DNA from: Emiliania huxleyi CCMP1516
Taxonomy: Eukaryota > Haptophyta > Isochrysidales > Noelaerhabdaceae
Assembly (NCBI RefSeq): GCF_000372725.1
Contig: NW_005196830.1
Coordinates: 533,989-597,988 of the forward strand
Length of the DNA stretch: 64,000 bases
Reading direction: 5' to 3'
The number at the start of each line of letters is the position of its first letter. Positions within the stretch are counted from its first letter, which is position 1. Shown here one piece after another: positions 1-10,359 of the stretch. The notes below the pieces were generated by a model, which did not search any database, had not been told where the DNA came from, and was given only the letters and a program-made list of their open reading frames with translations. A program made the translations under genes and the position numbers.

Positions 1-1757
1 CACTGGGACTGATGAACTAGTTCATGGCCGCGCGGTGTCTGCTCTCCCTAACCTTGTTGTGAGTTTGAGGGGGGGGGGGGGGAGGGGGGTAGGGGCGGTG
101 TGCACACTCTCACCTGATCGAGCAGCTCGCCCTGCGCCTCGACGAGCACCTGGCGCCATGTTCCTGGGTGAGCTGGAGCCGGATCGGTGTGAGCGGCGCC
201 GGCGACACCTCTCCGCTGCACACACAAGGGCGAGAGAGGGCCGGCGACCCACCTCTCTCCGCTGTGCCCTCTCCTCTCTCCTGCGGCGGGACCACGCACC
301 GACATGTCGAGGAAGAGCTGGTGCAGCTCGGCGATCGACCTAGAAGGTGAAAAGGGAAGGCACGGTAAACTTCTCCCCACACGCACTCAAGGAGGTGTGG
401 CGTAAGAGGGGGGGGTGGGGGGGAGCCTGGGAGCCATCCACTCACTCATCGCGTCCTTCATCAGAGAGGAACGGTGCAGACGCTCGGCGATTAGATCACA
501 CCCCTCGAGCCGGAGCATGTCGCGGTGCCTGTGAGTCGTTGGATCGCACAACCATTCACCGGCTTACTTTGCCGGACGATGTACTAGCCTCCACCCCCTG
601 GAGTGTTCGGAGCATGTCTCTGCCCGCCCACGCATGGGTGTCAATCAGCTGTGCACTTGTGACGTGTCCGGGGGTACGAGCTTGTCGATGTCGCGGCGCC
701 TTTCCTGGATGTCGGAGAGCTCCTGCCTCGCCTGAGGTACAACAGGTACGGGACATCAACGCAAGGTACAAGCAGCGGTACGGTACGGCAAACTCGGCTA
801 CAAAGTGGTGAGGCAAGGGGGTGTGGGGGGAGGGGCCCTCGCATCTCCACACCCGCGGACCCTCGCATCTCCACACCCGCTTACAAGGGCACAGCACCCC
901 CCCCCACACGGCATTCAAAGTGCGCAAGGCCCGGTGTGACACGGCCGGTGTGTGCACGTGTCGCCTCGTCGCGCCTGCGCGTGGCCGGGGCCCTGCAGCA
1001 CCGTCTGCGAGAAGACCTCCTCCTGCCCGCCGCCGTCGAGCGCCTACGCTCAAGGGCAATCTCGGCCGATCTCGCGAGATCTCGGGCAATCTCCCGCCCG
1101 CCGCCGCCGTCGCGCCGCATCGATCTCCTCCTGCGAGATTGAGGGCTGCACCATCCTGTGCGAAGAGATTCGCCTGGCTGAGCCGAGATTGGCCGAGATC
1201 ACGCCCGTGTGGCGGAGGGCGCGGCCATCCTGTACTGCCGCGCCATCCGCTCGCGGTGCTTGGATTTGAACCTCGCCTGCACCTCCTGGTACTCCGCCAT
1301 CGACTCGACGAACTTGCGGCTGAGCGTCGCGTGCATGTTTGTGCGGATGCGCGCCTCGCTCGCCCCGGGGTTCTTCTTCGCGAAGAGCTTGTTCGCCTAC
1401 CAAAGAAGTGGGCCGCTGTGAAGAGACGCCGCCTCTGCGTGCCGTCCTCAGCGATGGAGAGCTTGTTTTTGCCGCGTCCATCGCCTTGAGTTGCGCCCGC
1501 ACCTTCTTGGCGAGCACGTTCATGCCGCCCGACTCCTCCTGTAGCTGCTTCGCGGCCGCTTTGCCCTCCTCCGCGCTGGTGGCGGTGAGCGACTCGCTTT
1601 GAAGGGCCTCGATGCGGGCAACGCTGGCGGCCATGGTGCACAGCGCAGCCTTCACGCCATTCACCTCCTCGAAGAATGCAGCCATGAAACCACGAGACGG
1701 CTCGCCCATCTCGATGTCGCTGCACTCGCCCCTCAGCTCGTCCATTCGGTCGACCAT
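1..1757 (-). CDS. Syntaxin (Qa-SNARE), 3' end outside window
   Basis: Target-membrane SNARE for vesicle fusion. Exon 1 (1757-1473) starts MVDRMDELRG and carries FEEVNGVKAAL and AKKVRAQLKAMDA, the syntaxin Habc helices. Exon 2 (1396-1230) has ARIRTNMHATLSRKFVESM, diagnostic of syntaxins. Exon 3 (1155-1116) has SISQEEIDA, exon 4 (1043-975) ALDGGGQEEVFSQTVLQ. The SNARE motif is split over 731-678 (ELSDIQERRRDIDKL), about 340-302 (SIAELHQLFLDMS) and about 151-116 (VLVEAQGELLDQ, then a GT donor). The rest of the SNARE helix and the membrane anchor lie beyond base 1. Introns are short: GC-AG between exons 1/2, 3/4 and 4/5, GA-AG between 2/3. The junction after DIDKL does not keep frame with canonical sites and is unresolved. 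Family assignment is firm; which syntaxin it is remains open. Confidence 0.88.
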
Positions 1758-2089
1758 AGCACCGCAGCGGAGTGAAGAGACGAGCCGGTGAGCAATAGAG
1801 GCCGCCTAGCAAAGCAGCCGCCTTGCTCGCCCAAAAAGAAATTGCTGCGGCAGCGGCCTCGGTCCTGGGCGATAGGTTAATGACTGCACTCCAAGTGCTC
1901 CAAGTGCAGTTAGCTCCCCGGCCCTGGATGTGAGGTTGATGACTGCACTCCAAGTGCTCCAAGGGCAGTGCAATAGGAATGCAGGGAAGGAATTCCCTGC
2001 CCCAGCTTCCATAGCTTTGTCAGGACGGTCAAGACGGGAGGCGAACGCTCGTTCAACCACATCAATCATAGACGACAAACAAAAACGTT

Positions 2090-2358
2090 CGCGCACCAGG
2101 AGCTCGTCAAGGCGCGGGATGTGCACGTCAAGAACAACCCGTCCCTCGGAGACAGCGCCGTCAACAACCGCGAAGCCGCGCGCCTCATCTCCGCCTCAAC
2201 GCCTTTTTCGCCGGCAAGGCCTTCGATGTCCGTGTCGACGGTACGTACGCCACCGCCCTCTCCTCCGACACCCTCCAGGACGAGCTCCAGCGGAAGCTTG
2301 GCCTTTGGCGGCGGCCAAGGTTGCGGCGCTGGAGAAGGCGCTGCAGTCGACGCGCTGA
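2090..2358 (+). pseudogene. Decayed coding fragment, unknown family
   Basis: Protein-like sequence appears in three successive frames: ELVKARDVHVKNNPSLGDSA and VNNREAARL, then LNAFFAGKAFDVRVDG, then AAAKVAALEKALQST before TGA at 2356. Each piece looks natural (the last is coiled-coil like) but no splice pattern joins them cleanly, so this is probably a frameshifted remnant. From 2359 to about 3140 no convincing gene is seen. The function is not recognised. Confidence 0.3.
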
Positions 2359-3143
2359 GCTGCGGAGGGGCTGGGGTGGAGGGGTGGCTGCCTCTCGGGT
2401 GTGGGCCATGGCGGGCAGTGGGTGGGGGGGGGGGGGGGGGGTAGGGGCGTTCGGTGGGTCCCAGTCCCGCCAACCTCTGGCCCAGGGCAAAGGAGGGGGC
2501 GAGGGCTGGTTCCCGGCCCGGTCAGGATGCTCTCCCTACGTCGCCAGTAGGCGCTGGGGCGGGGTGTGTCGAGCCGCACATACACTCTCATGTCTCCATG
2601 AGCAGCTCCTCGAGGCCGGCGGCGACAGAGGCGCCCGCAGTGCTCGAGGCGGGAGCGCGGCTGCGCAAGTGGGACACCGTCGCGCTGCGGCAAAAGCAAC
2701 AACGCGCGGCACCGCGCTCCTCTTCGGTGACCCACAACCCGCTCCACGGCCGCGATGGTGTGCGCGCGGACGCTCTCGCCTCTTATTCGAGCCGCTCTCG
2801 AGCGTGCCTTCGCGCTCCGGCCGGCTTCCAACCGCGACAATGTTGATTGACTCTCCGATATACGGCGCTGTCTACTTATCAAAACGACTAACCGCGCAAC
2901 CGCAAGAGCTCCAAGCCGAGGGACACGAAAAAGACGTATTAAAATCTCTAGAGAATAAAGTGTGAGGCGAGGACCGCACTCCTGGGACCATGTGGAAGAC
3001 GGCTAGTGCTAGTCCCCCATCGGGAGGACGACCCCGGCTAGTCGCCGACCACACCCACAAAGAACCCTGCACAAAGACCGCAGGGCGGGGACCTGTTCCT
3101 TTTATTTATTTATTTCTCCTGCCGCACGCACATCCAACATGCA

Positions 3144-3758
3144 TCATCCAAGCACACGCTCTCTAGCGCAACACTTGACCATGAGCGTGCCATGTTCTGG
3201 GTCATAGGACTTGTTGAACTTTCGCACGCTCGTCGAGCTCTCCCACCACAGCGCATCTTCCTTGCCTTGGAAGTGAGATGCCCCCGGCCGAATCGCGTGC
3301 GCCTTATCGGTTTGGCAAGGGCAACAGCCTAGAGGGATGCAGCAGCAGGGGCCGATGGCGACGGACCCCTTGTTGGCATCGACACCGTAATAGGTGCAGT
3401 AGCAGCAGGGGCAATCCCTCAGGTAGTAGCAGCCGCTCTGGATCTCCCGGACCCGCCCATCCATTCTTCCACGAGACATGGTTGCTGGAGTCGGGGCCGC
3501 CGGGACGCCCGGATAGTCCGGGTACACTGAATTGCTGGAATACGCCACAGACTGCGCGCCCGGATAGTCCGGGTACGCAGGCGTAACGGGAACCGCTTCG
3601 ACCATCACCGGCTGTGTGTCCGGCACATTGATCGCAATGGCATGCCCGCTGTACACGCCAGGCGGGCACGTCACCTGCATGGGCCCTGTGGGCGTGTTCA
3701 CCTGGAAAGGATCGCCAGGGCTAACCCCTGCAGGAACCGTGACCTGCATCTGCGACAT
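3144..3758 (-). CDS. Cys-rich protein with VPAGV/PGDPFQV repeat
   Basis: Single-exon protein of about 204 residues. The start chosen is MSQMQVTVPAGVSPGDPF, because two upstream ATGs (3791, 3833) only add low-complexity lysine sequence. The N-terminus has two copies of a short beta motif (QVTVPAGVSPGDPFQV, then QVTCPPGVYSGHAIAI) that is common in algal and oomycete proteins. A Tyr/Pro-rich linker (YPDYPG twice) follows. The C-terminal half is a Cys cluster (CYYLRDCPCCYCTYYG, CCCIPLGCCPC), suggesting metal binding or a membrane-associated Cys-rich module. There is no signal peptide. Molecular function is not known. Confidence 0.7.
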   Translation of the reverse strand: MSQMQVTVPAGVSPGDPFQVNTPTGPMQVTCPPGVYSGHAIAINVPDTQPVMVEAVPVTPAYPDYPGAQSVAYSSNSVYPDYPGVPAAPTPATMSRGRMDGRVREIQSGCYYLRDCPCCYCTYYGVDANKGSVAIGPCCCIPLGCCPCQTDKAHAIRPGASHFQGKEDALWWESSTSVRKFNKSYDPEHGTLMVKCCARERVLG

Positions 3759-3957
3759 GGCTGCGGCACGGAGTAAGGAGAGTATGGGCATCTTTTTCTT
3801 TTTTTCCCGGCTCGCAGCCGTTAGGCCCGCCAATGCACCGCCGTTCGATCCGTGCCGCGCCGCCCTTGCCGTTTAGCCCGCCGTCCCTCCTGCCGTCCGT
3901 TACCGCCGTGCCGCCGTACCGACCGCCGCTCCTACAGTGCCGCGCCGCCTTCCACAC

Positions 3958-3981
3958 TACCACACACACACACACACACAC
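3958..3981. repeat. (CA)n microsatellite
   Basis: A short run of CA dinucleotides lies upstream of the Cys-rich gene, in a stretch (3834-4270) where no gene is seen. Confidence 0.8.
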
Positions 3982-4271
3982 CTCACCTCCTGCTCGACCG
4001 AGTTTGCGTTGAGAAGCGACCCGAGCCGCCGGGTGCCCCGCAGCGGCCTCGCTGGGCCAGGAGACCGGCCCGTGAGTGCTCCGCAGCAGCCTTGCTGGGC
4101 CAGAAGATCGGCGCCGCGAGGTGGGGTGCTAGTATGAGCCCAGCCCAGGGCGTAGTGTTCTTGCTCCAAGTGCTTGCGCTTCGGCGGTTAGTTTGACTGA
4201 GCAGCCAACTGGAGCAGCCGAGGTAGGACGCCGCCCGGCATTCCGCGGCTGGTGAGAGGCCACTAGAGCTG

Positions 4272-5788
4272 TGGACGGACGGAAAACGACCCCCCTTTTT
4301 GTGCCTGCCCTGGGTATGGCCTCTCTGGGGGTGAGCTGGGTCGGCCTCCTCCGGGTTATCAACTCGCACGGCGGGTCCGCGTCCGGGCGAGCATCCGAGC
4401 ATCCGAGGCCCGCGGTTGTCCTTTCGCAGGGCGCGACCGACATGGAGATCTGCTGCCCACAGATCAGTGCTGTTGGCGACTATTGCTCGCTCTCTGTGCA
4501 CTCGCAACGCCAGAGGCCGTGCTTGGAGAATGGGTCGCAATGCTGCTGCGCCTGTGGATTGAGCCGCGGCGCAAGCTCCATCGGTGAGCTGCGGCGGCGC
4601 GCCGGCCGCTCCATGCATAGCTCTCGGGCGAGCTGCCGCAAACGCGTTTTCCGTCCGCCCGTTTCATCGAGTTTGCCCGAGTGGTAAAATGCAATCGAAG
4701 TTGCCCGAGTGGTAAAGTGCAACTTTGGCATTTGGTAAAAGTTGCCCGAGTGGTGTGTGGGGAAAAACCAAAGCGGAAGGTTGGCCCCAAGAGCTAAAGG
4801 TCAACATCCCCTCCGGCTACGACAATGTGAACCTGATCTGCTCCTCACGGGGTTGACCCGTCTCCTCCAGATCGAGACGGACTTCATGGACGGCCGAGCA
4901 ATATTTCTTCATTAATATTATTAATTGATGCTTGTTGCACGGCTGAGCCCCCCCCCCCCCCCCTCCCCGCGCCCATTCCCTGCCCTCTCCCGCCACACAC
5001 TCCGTCAGAGCCCCCTCCCCTCTTGCACAACAGGAATTTTGACAATTAACCAGATGGCGAGAGAGCATTGGACGGACGGAAAAACACCCCCCATTCTATG
5101 CCTGACCCTGGGCATGCCTCTCTGGGGGTGGGCTGGGTCGGCCACCTCCGGGGCTGCAACTCGCACGGTGGGACCGCTTCCGGGCGAGCATCCGAGGCCT
5201 GCGGTTGTCCCTTCGCTGGGCGCGACCGCCATGGAGATCCGCTGCACACAGAACAGTGTTTTTGGCGACTATTGCTCGCTCTCTGTGCAATCGCAACGCC
5301 AGAGGCCGTGCTTGGAGAATGGGTCGCGATGCTGCTGCGCCAGTGGATTGAGCCGCTCCGCACACTCCATCGGTGAGCTGCGGTGGCGCGCCGGCCGCTT
5401 CATGCATAGCTCTCGGGCGAGCTGCCGCAAAAGCGTTTTCCGTCCGCCCGTTTCATCGAGTTTGCCCGAATGGTAAAGTGCAACTTTGGCATTTGGTAAA
5501 AGTTGCCCGAGTGGTCAGTGGGGAAAAAACCAAAGCGGAAAGGTGGCCCCAAGAGCTAACGGTCAACATCCCCTCCGGCTACGACAATGTGAACCTGATC
5601 TGGTCCTCACGGGGTTGACCCGTCTCCTCCAGATCGAGACGGACTTCATGAACGGCCGAGCATTATTTCTTCATTACTATTATTAATTGATGCTTTTTGC
5701 ACGGCTGAGCCCCCCCCCCCCACCCCCCTCCCCTGCGCCCATTCCCTGCCCTCTCCCGCCACACATTCCGTCAGAGCCCCCTCCCCTA
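4272..5788. repeat. Tandem duplication of a ~0.75-kb unit
   Basis: Copy 1 spans about 4272-5021 and copy 2 about 5067-5788. Both start GGACGGACGGAAAA, share the segment around GCCAGAGGCCGTGCTTGGAG, and end in the stretch CATTCCCTGCCCTCTCCCGCC followed by a C-rich run. Copies differ by scattered substitutions and small indels. Copy 1 has one extra TTGCCCGAGTGGTAAA unit. Neither strand gives a long conserved frame, so it is probably non-coding or a dead element. A short peptide frame (VNIPSGYDNVNLI) is kept in both copies. Confidence 0.75.
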
Positions 5789-5809
5789 TACGCGGTGCGC
5801 TGTGCGTTG

Positions 5810-6326
5810 GTTGAGAGGGCCGCGACCTCGGCTGGACTTGCATATGGCGTCATCTTCCTGACGCTCGAGGCACATGTGCTGCAGGTAGTGGCCGAGTAGT
5901 GGTTGACAGCGTGCTTGCAATGGCAACACAGCCACCACTCCGCCCGCAGCTGCGGCATCGTGCGCCATTCGGCAGCCGACGGCGTGCCTGACCGCGCTGC
6001 GCTCGCAGCTGCAAAGACACCGCCGCAAATGCCGCCGGACCCGCATCCGGAACAGCCAGGATTCCAGCTGCCGTCGATGCTCCATCCCCCGCAACAAGCG
6101 TGCGATGCTGCAGCACTGCACCAAGAGGCGCAGCAACCTCGACCCGGGTGTTGCTCGAATCCGTAACGCCCACCGGGCGAATACGATTGCCTGGTCCTAT
6201 CGCCAAAAGGCCCTGCTCCTCCTCTTGTCTGGCAGCAAACGCAAGCTGCGGCACAAGCCGCGTTGGCGCAGAGGAGGCGGCAAGCCTCAACACGCCTACC
6301 CGTGGCATGCCGCCGGATCGGGCCAA
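5810..6326 (-). pseudogene. Possible RanBP2-like zinc-finger gene, frame broken
   Basis: On the minus strand a natural-looking sequence (LVPQLAFAARQEEEQGLLAI, then ALVASDxx-type Ala-rich text) runs in one frame to about 6000. A second frame then carries WWLCCHCKHAVNHYSATTC followed by STC, close to a RanBP2 zinc finger (W, CxxC, N, CxxC), and MTPYASPAEVAALSTNAQR. A frameshift or an unseen intron separates them. A C-run and the duplicated unit lie directly downstream. Treat as a gene remnant or a mis-assembled gene. Confidence 0.3.
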
Positions 6327-6501
6327 GACTAAGGCTGCAGGAGTCGGCCTCGGCTGCTGTGCGAGGGCCCTCCCGTTGAGGTGTCCATCTTATGTGCAGT
6401 GGGGCTACAACTGTAGCGCGTCGGCAGGATCCCCCAAACCGTCGTAACCCCCCAAATTGAAGTCGACCGCCCAAAGCTGTCCCCCCCCCCACACACACAC
6501 T

Positions 6502-6720
6502 TTAAACCACCATAAACATCAGTCTGCAGGGGCTCCAGGCCCCAAATGACGTGTGAGTGTTAGAGTTGTTTGGTATTGCTACAAATCTCTCTCTAGACGA
6601 CGCCCTCACCGGCGCTACTGCGTCGTCATTGGCCTTGTTCACGGCCTTGTCTGCTGCCCCCTTCTCCCGCAAATCAAGCTGCGCCTGCACCGCCGCCATC
6701 TCGCTTTCGTCGCCTGTAAG
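6502..6720 (-). CDS. Small hypothetical protein or terminal exon
   Basis: The frame reads MAAVQAQLDLREKGAADKAV and NKANDDAVAPVRASSRERFV and ends at a stop near 6502. Charge pattern suggests a short helical segment. It may be the last exon of a gene whose upstream part lies in the Lys/Glu-rich stretch to about 6848. No family is recognised and coding status is uncertain. From 6850 to 7368 nothing else is supported. Confidence 0.2.
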   Translation of the reverse strand, partial: LTGDESEMAAVQAQLDLREKGAADKAVNKANDDAVAPVRASSRERFVAIPNNSNTHTSFGAWSPCRLMFMVV

Positions 6721-7368
6721 GCGACCTTCGCCACCTTCGCCTTCCTCTCCCGCTCTCCGGTCTCCCGCTCTGCCGCCGCCTCAGGCCGGGTCCTCGCGGC
6801 GGTCCCTCCGCCGCCAGGGTTGTCGCCGGCGTCGGCAGCCACGATCATGGGGTGATGCCCTCGCCTGCCATATCGATTCTACGTAGGCTGTCGCTGGAAT
6901 TCCTATGTAGGGCCTAGGCCCTCCCGGGGGGAAGATGTCAGCGTGCTGGCGCCCCTGAGGGCTGAGCAAAAAACAAAAACTCGCCGCCCGGGCCGCTCGG
7001 GGCGCGCGGCTCCGTCGAGGACCGGGCGCGCCCCTTGCCCGGCGCGGCGTAGGTCCCACTCTGACGTAAAGAGGGGAGGCACGGACGATAGCCCGATCCA
7101 TCAACTACATTCATCTTCTGGTGCTTAGCCCCGTGCAGCGGCGGTCCGGCAGGCTGCCCCCAAGGCCCCCTGGGCCGCTGCGGGTTTTGGAGTTATGCTT
7201 AGGCACAGCTTCGGCGATGGCAGCCCCTCCCTGGGGTGTTGCATAGGCGGGGAGTCTCGCCTTGCGTTTGTTTCCTAACATCGAAGGCAGAGCTAAAAAA
7301 AAACAAAAGTCCCACGCGACGCCGATCCTGCCCCGGTGCGCTGAAGCCGCGAGAGCAAGGCTCGGCGG

Positions 7369-8152
7369 ATGCCTCTCGTCAAGCGGTGGCACGTTCCGCG
7401 CGGGCTGAGGCCGACGCTGACCGGCCGCAAGGTGCGTACGACGCTGATGAGCCGCGTCGAGCGCCAGCAGCGCGGCAACGTCGCGCCTCGGCCGCTCTGG
7501 TTTGACGCGGCGCTCGCGCACCCGCCTCCGCCAAAGTTCCAGCTGGACCGGCCTCCCGACCTGGCCTTCCCGGAGGACGAGCTGCGTCGCGAGTGGCTGC
7601 GCCGCAATCCGGCGGCGACGATGGTGCCCAAGGCCCTCTTCCTCGAGGAGGCATCCGTCCCGGACGAGCTGCGCCGCCACCCGGCCGACGCGTTTGTCGA
7701 GCGGCAGATGGAGCTGATCGAGGAGGGGACGGCGCCCGAGGAGGCGTACCGGATCGTGGCGGCGGAGCAGGAGCGCGAGGGCGACGTGCGCGCCCTCGAG
7801 GAGCGCACCGCCCGCGGAGTCGCCGCCGCCCTCGGCGCCGCTCTAGAAGCGGAACCTCGAAAACACCGGTCGCTGCATTCAAACCCCCGAACACTCGAGA
7901 GGACCGTCTCCGCGCGATCCGCTGAAGACACGGCACGAGGCCGAGGGTTCGCGCCCTGACTCTGGCGCGTGTTTGTGACGCAGGGGCCGAGCCGGCAGAC
8001 GGCGGTGACGAGTGTGAGATGCGAGGGCAGACGCTGCTGCTGCGCCGGCGAGATCTAGCCGAGATGCGGGCGAGATGCGGGCGAGATGCGGGCGAGATCT
8101 ATCGGGATGCGGGCGAGGTGCGGGCGAGTGGATGGCTGCAACCATCACACGC

Positions 8153-8200
<48 letters not shown>

Positions 8201-8675
8201 GCCCTTCTCCCTCTCGCCTCTCTCTCCTCTCTCCACATTTCCTACCCATGCCTCGCCTCGCACACCCCCCCCCCCCCCCTGCCCGCGTTTGCCCGGAGGT
8301 TTTCGGAGGAGGCCAGGGATATGGGCCTACCTTNNNNNNNNNNNNNNNNNNNNNNNNNNNNNNNNNNNNNNNNNNNNNNNNNNNNNNNNNNNNNNNNNNN
8401 NNNNNNNNNNNNNNNNNNNNNNNNNNNNNNNNNCCCACCTCTCCTCCCGCCCACCCCGCCCCACGCCCGCCCAGGCTCTGCGCGCGTCGCTCGCAGCGCG
8501 CACGCGCCGTGCACTCGACCGCTCAACGGCCGACGCTGCCGGCGGCGTCGCCAACGGCGCCGACGACGCGGTGCTGTCTATGCTTGGCGAGGAGGGTGGT
8601 GGCGGCAAGGGCGGCGGGGGGGACGCCACGGGGGGGAGAGGCGGAGGGCGGCGCGGCGGGCGCGGCGGGGCGTGA
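7369..8675 (+). CDS. Mitochondrial small ribosomal subunit protein mS23-like
   Basis: Exon 1 begins MPLVKRWHVPRGLRP at 7369. It contains RPLWFDAALAHPPPPKFQLD and LAFPEDELRREWLRRNPA, the WF/PPP and PEDxLRRxF signature of the mS23/Rsm25 family. A helical FVERQMELIEEGTAPEEAY segment follows. Exon 1 must end between about 7830 and 7960. A plausible last exon is 8474-8675, after a CCGCCCAG acceptor; it reads ALRASLAARTRRALDRST and ends in a Gly/Arg tail at TGA 8673. The intron holds GCGAGATGCGG repeats, a (CT)n run and a 100-N gap, so a further exon could be hidden. The role is structural, in the mitoribosome small subunit. The family call rests on motifs only. Confidence 0.65.
8053..8110. repeat. 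GCGAGATGCGG intronic tandem repeat
   Basis: About five near-identical 10-11 bp units (GAGATGCGGGC) inside the mS23-like intron. It belongs to the CGAGATG-type intron family seen in the syntaxin, oxidoreductase and J-domain genes. Confidence 0.75.
8156..8196. repeat. (CT)n microsatellite
   Basis: An uninterrupted CT dinucleotide run of about 40 bases, in the intron just before the assembly gap. Confidence 0.95.
8334..8433. other. Assembly gap (100 N)
   Basis: Exactly 100 unknown bases, the usual placeholder for a gap of unknown size. It lies in the intron of the mS23-like gene. Confidence 0.99.
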
Positions 8676-9224
8676 GTGGGGGGGTAGGCGCCGGCTTCGG
8701 TAAGCGGGGCAGCCGACGCCGAGGGGCGAGAGCTGCAGTCTGCACCGCGTGCCGGTGTTCTGGAGGGTGTGGCGCGTGCGATGGCCGATGCCGCGGCCCC
8801 CCGAAGCGCCCGAGAGCCGAGATCTCCATTATGCGCCTCGCGTATAGGGCTCGTTGGCGACATCTTGGAGCGCAGTTGATATTGTGCCCATCAATGGCGA
8901 GAGCGGTGAGCGTTCGTGTGTCAGATCTTTTGAAACACTGCCACGGCAACACAGGCAGCGGCTGGGCGTTTCGGGCGGATCCCAGTCCGCCGCCTGGCGT
9001 CGCCCCCCGCAGGCCCCTGCGCCCTGGCCACCACAACACAAGGTGATTGACAAGGCGGATGTTGACACGGCAGCCCAAACAAGGAACCGAAGAACGGCGA
9101 TCGCCCGTCCGCCGCCAATGGATCTATCCCACGCGCTCCTATCCCGACACAGAGCTCTGCCCAAGGGAGTGGCAGAGGCGAGCCGCCGTCAGCCAGCGCC
9201 GCCTCTGCGTGCCATACAACCCGC

Positions 9225-9608
9225 CTAGTCCTCGACGGGGCCGGCGAGCAGCGAGATGATGCCGGCGAGGGTGGCCAGGCCGATGATCGGGATCGTGTAC
9301 CCACCAAAGTCGCCGGCGTTGGCCGCGAGCATCAAGCCAGCCGACGAGACGGCAGCGGCAGCGGCGTCAGCAGCGGCGCCCTCGACAACCATCGTCGGCG
9401 CGACGGCACGCGAGACGGGCGCAGCGAGCTGCGAGTCTGCGGCGGGGAGGCGGCAGTCAGCGACCGCTGGCGGCCTCCGGCCGAGCTGTGCGCCCGCCGA
9501 GGGTCGTCTGCGCGCGGCGGGGCGCGCACTCTTCATCGGCAGGCCCGACTGCACAAGCGCGTTGGCCACGCAGAGCAGAGCGGCGAAGACGAACAGAATG
9601 CGCATCAT
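9225..9608 (-). CDS. Plastid-targeted small thylakoid membrane protein
   Basis: 127 residues, single exon. An ER signal (MMRILFVFAALLCVANA) is followed by a Ser/Arg/Ala-rich transit-like region to about residue 65. A second Ala-rich hydrophobic stretch (AAAAAVSSAGLMLAANA) resembles a thylakoid signal. The mature part is very short: GDFGGYTIPIIGLATLAG then IISLLAGPVED, one membrane helix. This layout fits a nucleus-encoded photosystem or thylakoid accessory subunit in an alga with a secondary plastid. I cannot name the subunit. The start is the first of two adjacent Met codons. Confidence 0.7.
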   Translation of the reverse strand: MMRILFVFAALLCVANALVQSGLPMKSARPAARRRPSAGAQLGRRPPAVADCRLPAADSQLAAPVSRAVAPTMVVEGAAADAAAAAVSSAGLMLAANAGDFGGYTIPIIGLATLAGIISLLAGPVED

Positions 9609-9977
9609 GGTTGGTGACCTAGGCGACAGCCGAGCGCGCGTGAGGACGAGCAGCGTCCTGCCGGCTCACCACATCTCCGGCTCACCAAATGGGCGAAGCG
9701 AGAAGAATTTTGAGGGGTACTTTATCTGGGCTTCACTTCCTAGCATCCGTGAGGATACATTGGAGCGTACTAGGGTCCGTCTGGAGTCGTCGCGTGCCTC
9801 CACAAGGAAGAGCTACGCAGTACCTGACATCCCAATCCGTGAAGACTGGCAGGAGGGATGAAGACCCTTCATATGAGAAGACGCTCCTATCCCGGGCTCT
9901 GTGCACATCAGAGTTGCGCGTTCTACGGCGCGCGCGCGCGGTGGAGGCCTGAAATGGGAAGGGACAGAAGAAAAACT

Positions 9978-10270
9978 TGCATCTGCGGGGCGAGGTGAGG
10001 ATGGAGACCAGAGAAGACTGTGTCTTGTGAGCTTGTTTGTTTGTGTCTGAGGGAGGGTGTAGAGGATGTAGAGTGTAGAGCGCTGTAGAGCTGTAGAGAT
10101 GTAGAGCGCTGTAGAGCTGTAGAGCTCTACATCCGGCGCGTGACGATGTGAGTCGCCTGTAGAGCGATGTAGAGCGCGATTTTGCTGTAGAGTTTGTTGT
10201 AGAGGCTCTACAGCCAAACCGCCGGGACTAAGGCAGTGACTCAAAGAGGTCGAGCCGCGCTAATGGGGTG
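9978..10270 (-). repeat. GTAGAG dispersed repeat, copy 1
   Basis: A unit bounded by GGGCGAGGTGAGGATGGAGA and by AATGGGGTGTCTCCGAGCT. Its core is rich in TGTAGAGC and its complement GCTCTACA, which can fold into hairpins. The same unit in opposite orientation is at 26165-26365. Shorter forms lie at 10740-10975 and 10980-11150. Confidence 0.85.
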
Positions 10271-10359
10271 TCTCCGAGCTTACTGGAGCTCTGATGGACA
10301 GCCCTGACTATCCCTGACACACAGGGAGTCACTCTGACGGCACACAACACCCTATGACT

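Noticed and set aside
556..1962. 468-codon minus-strand frame over the syntaxin gene
   Set aside because: It runs through introns and in the wrong frame relative to the Habc and SNARE motifs.
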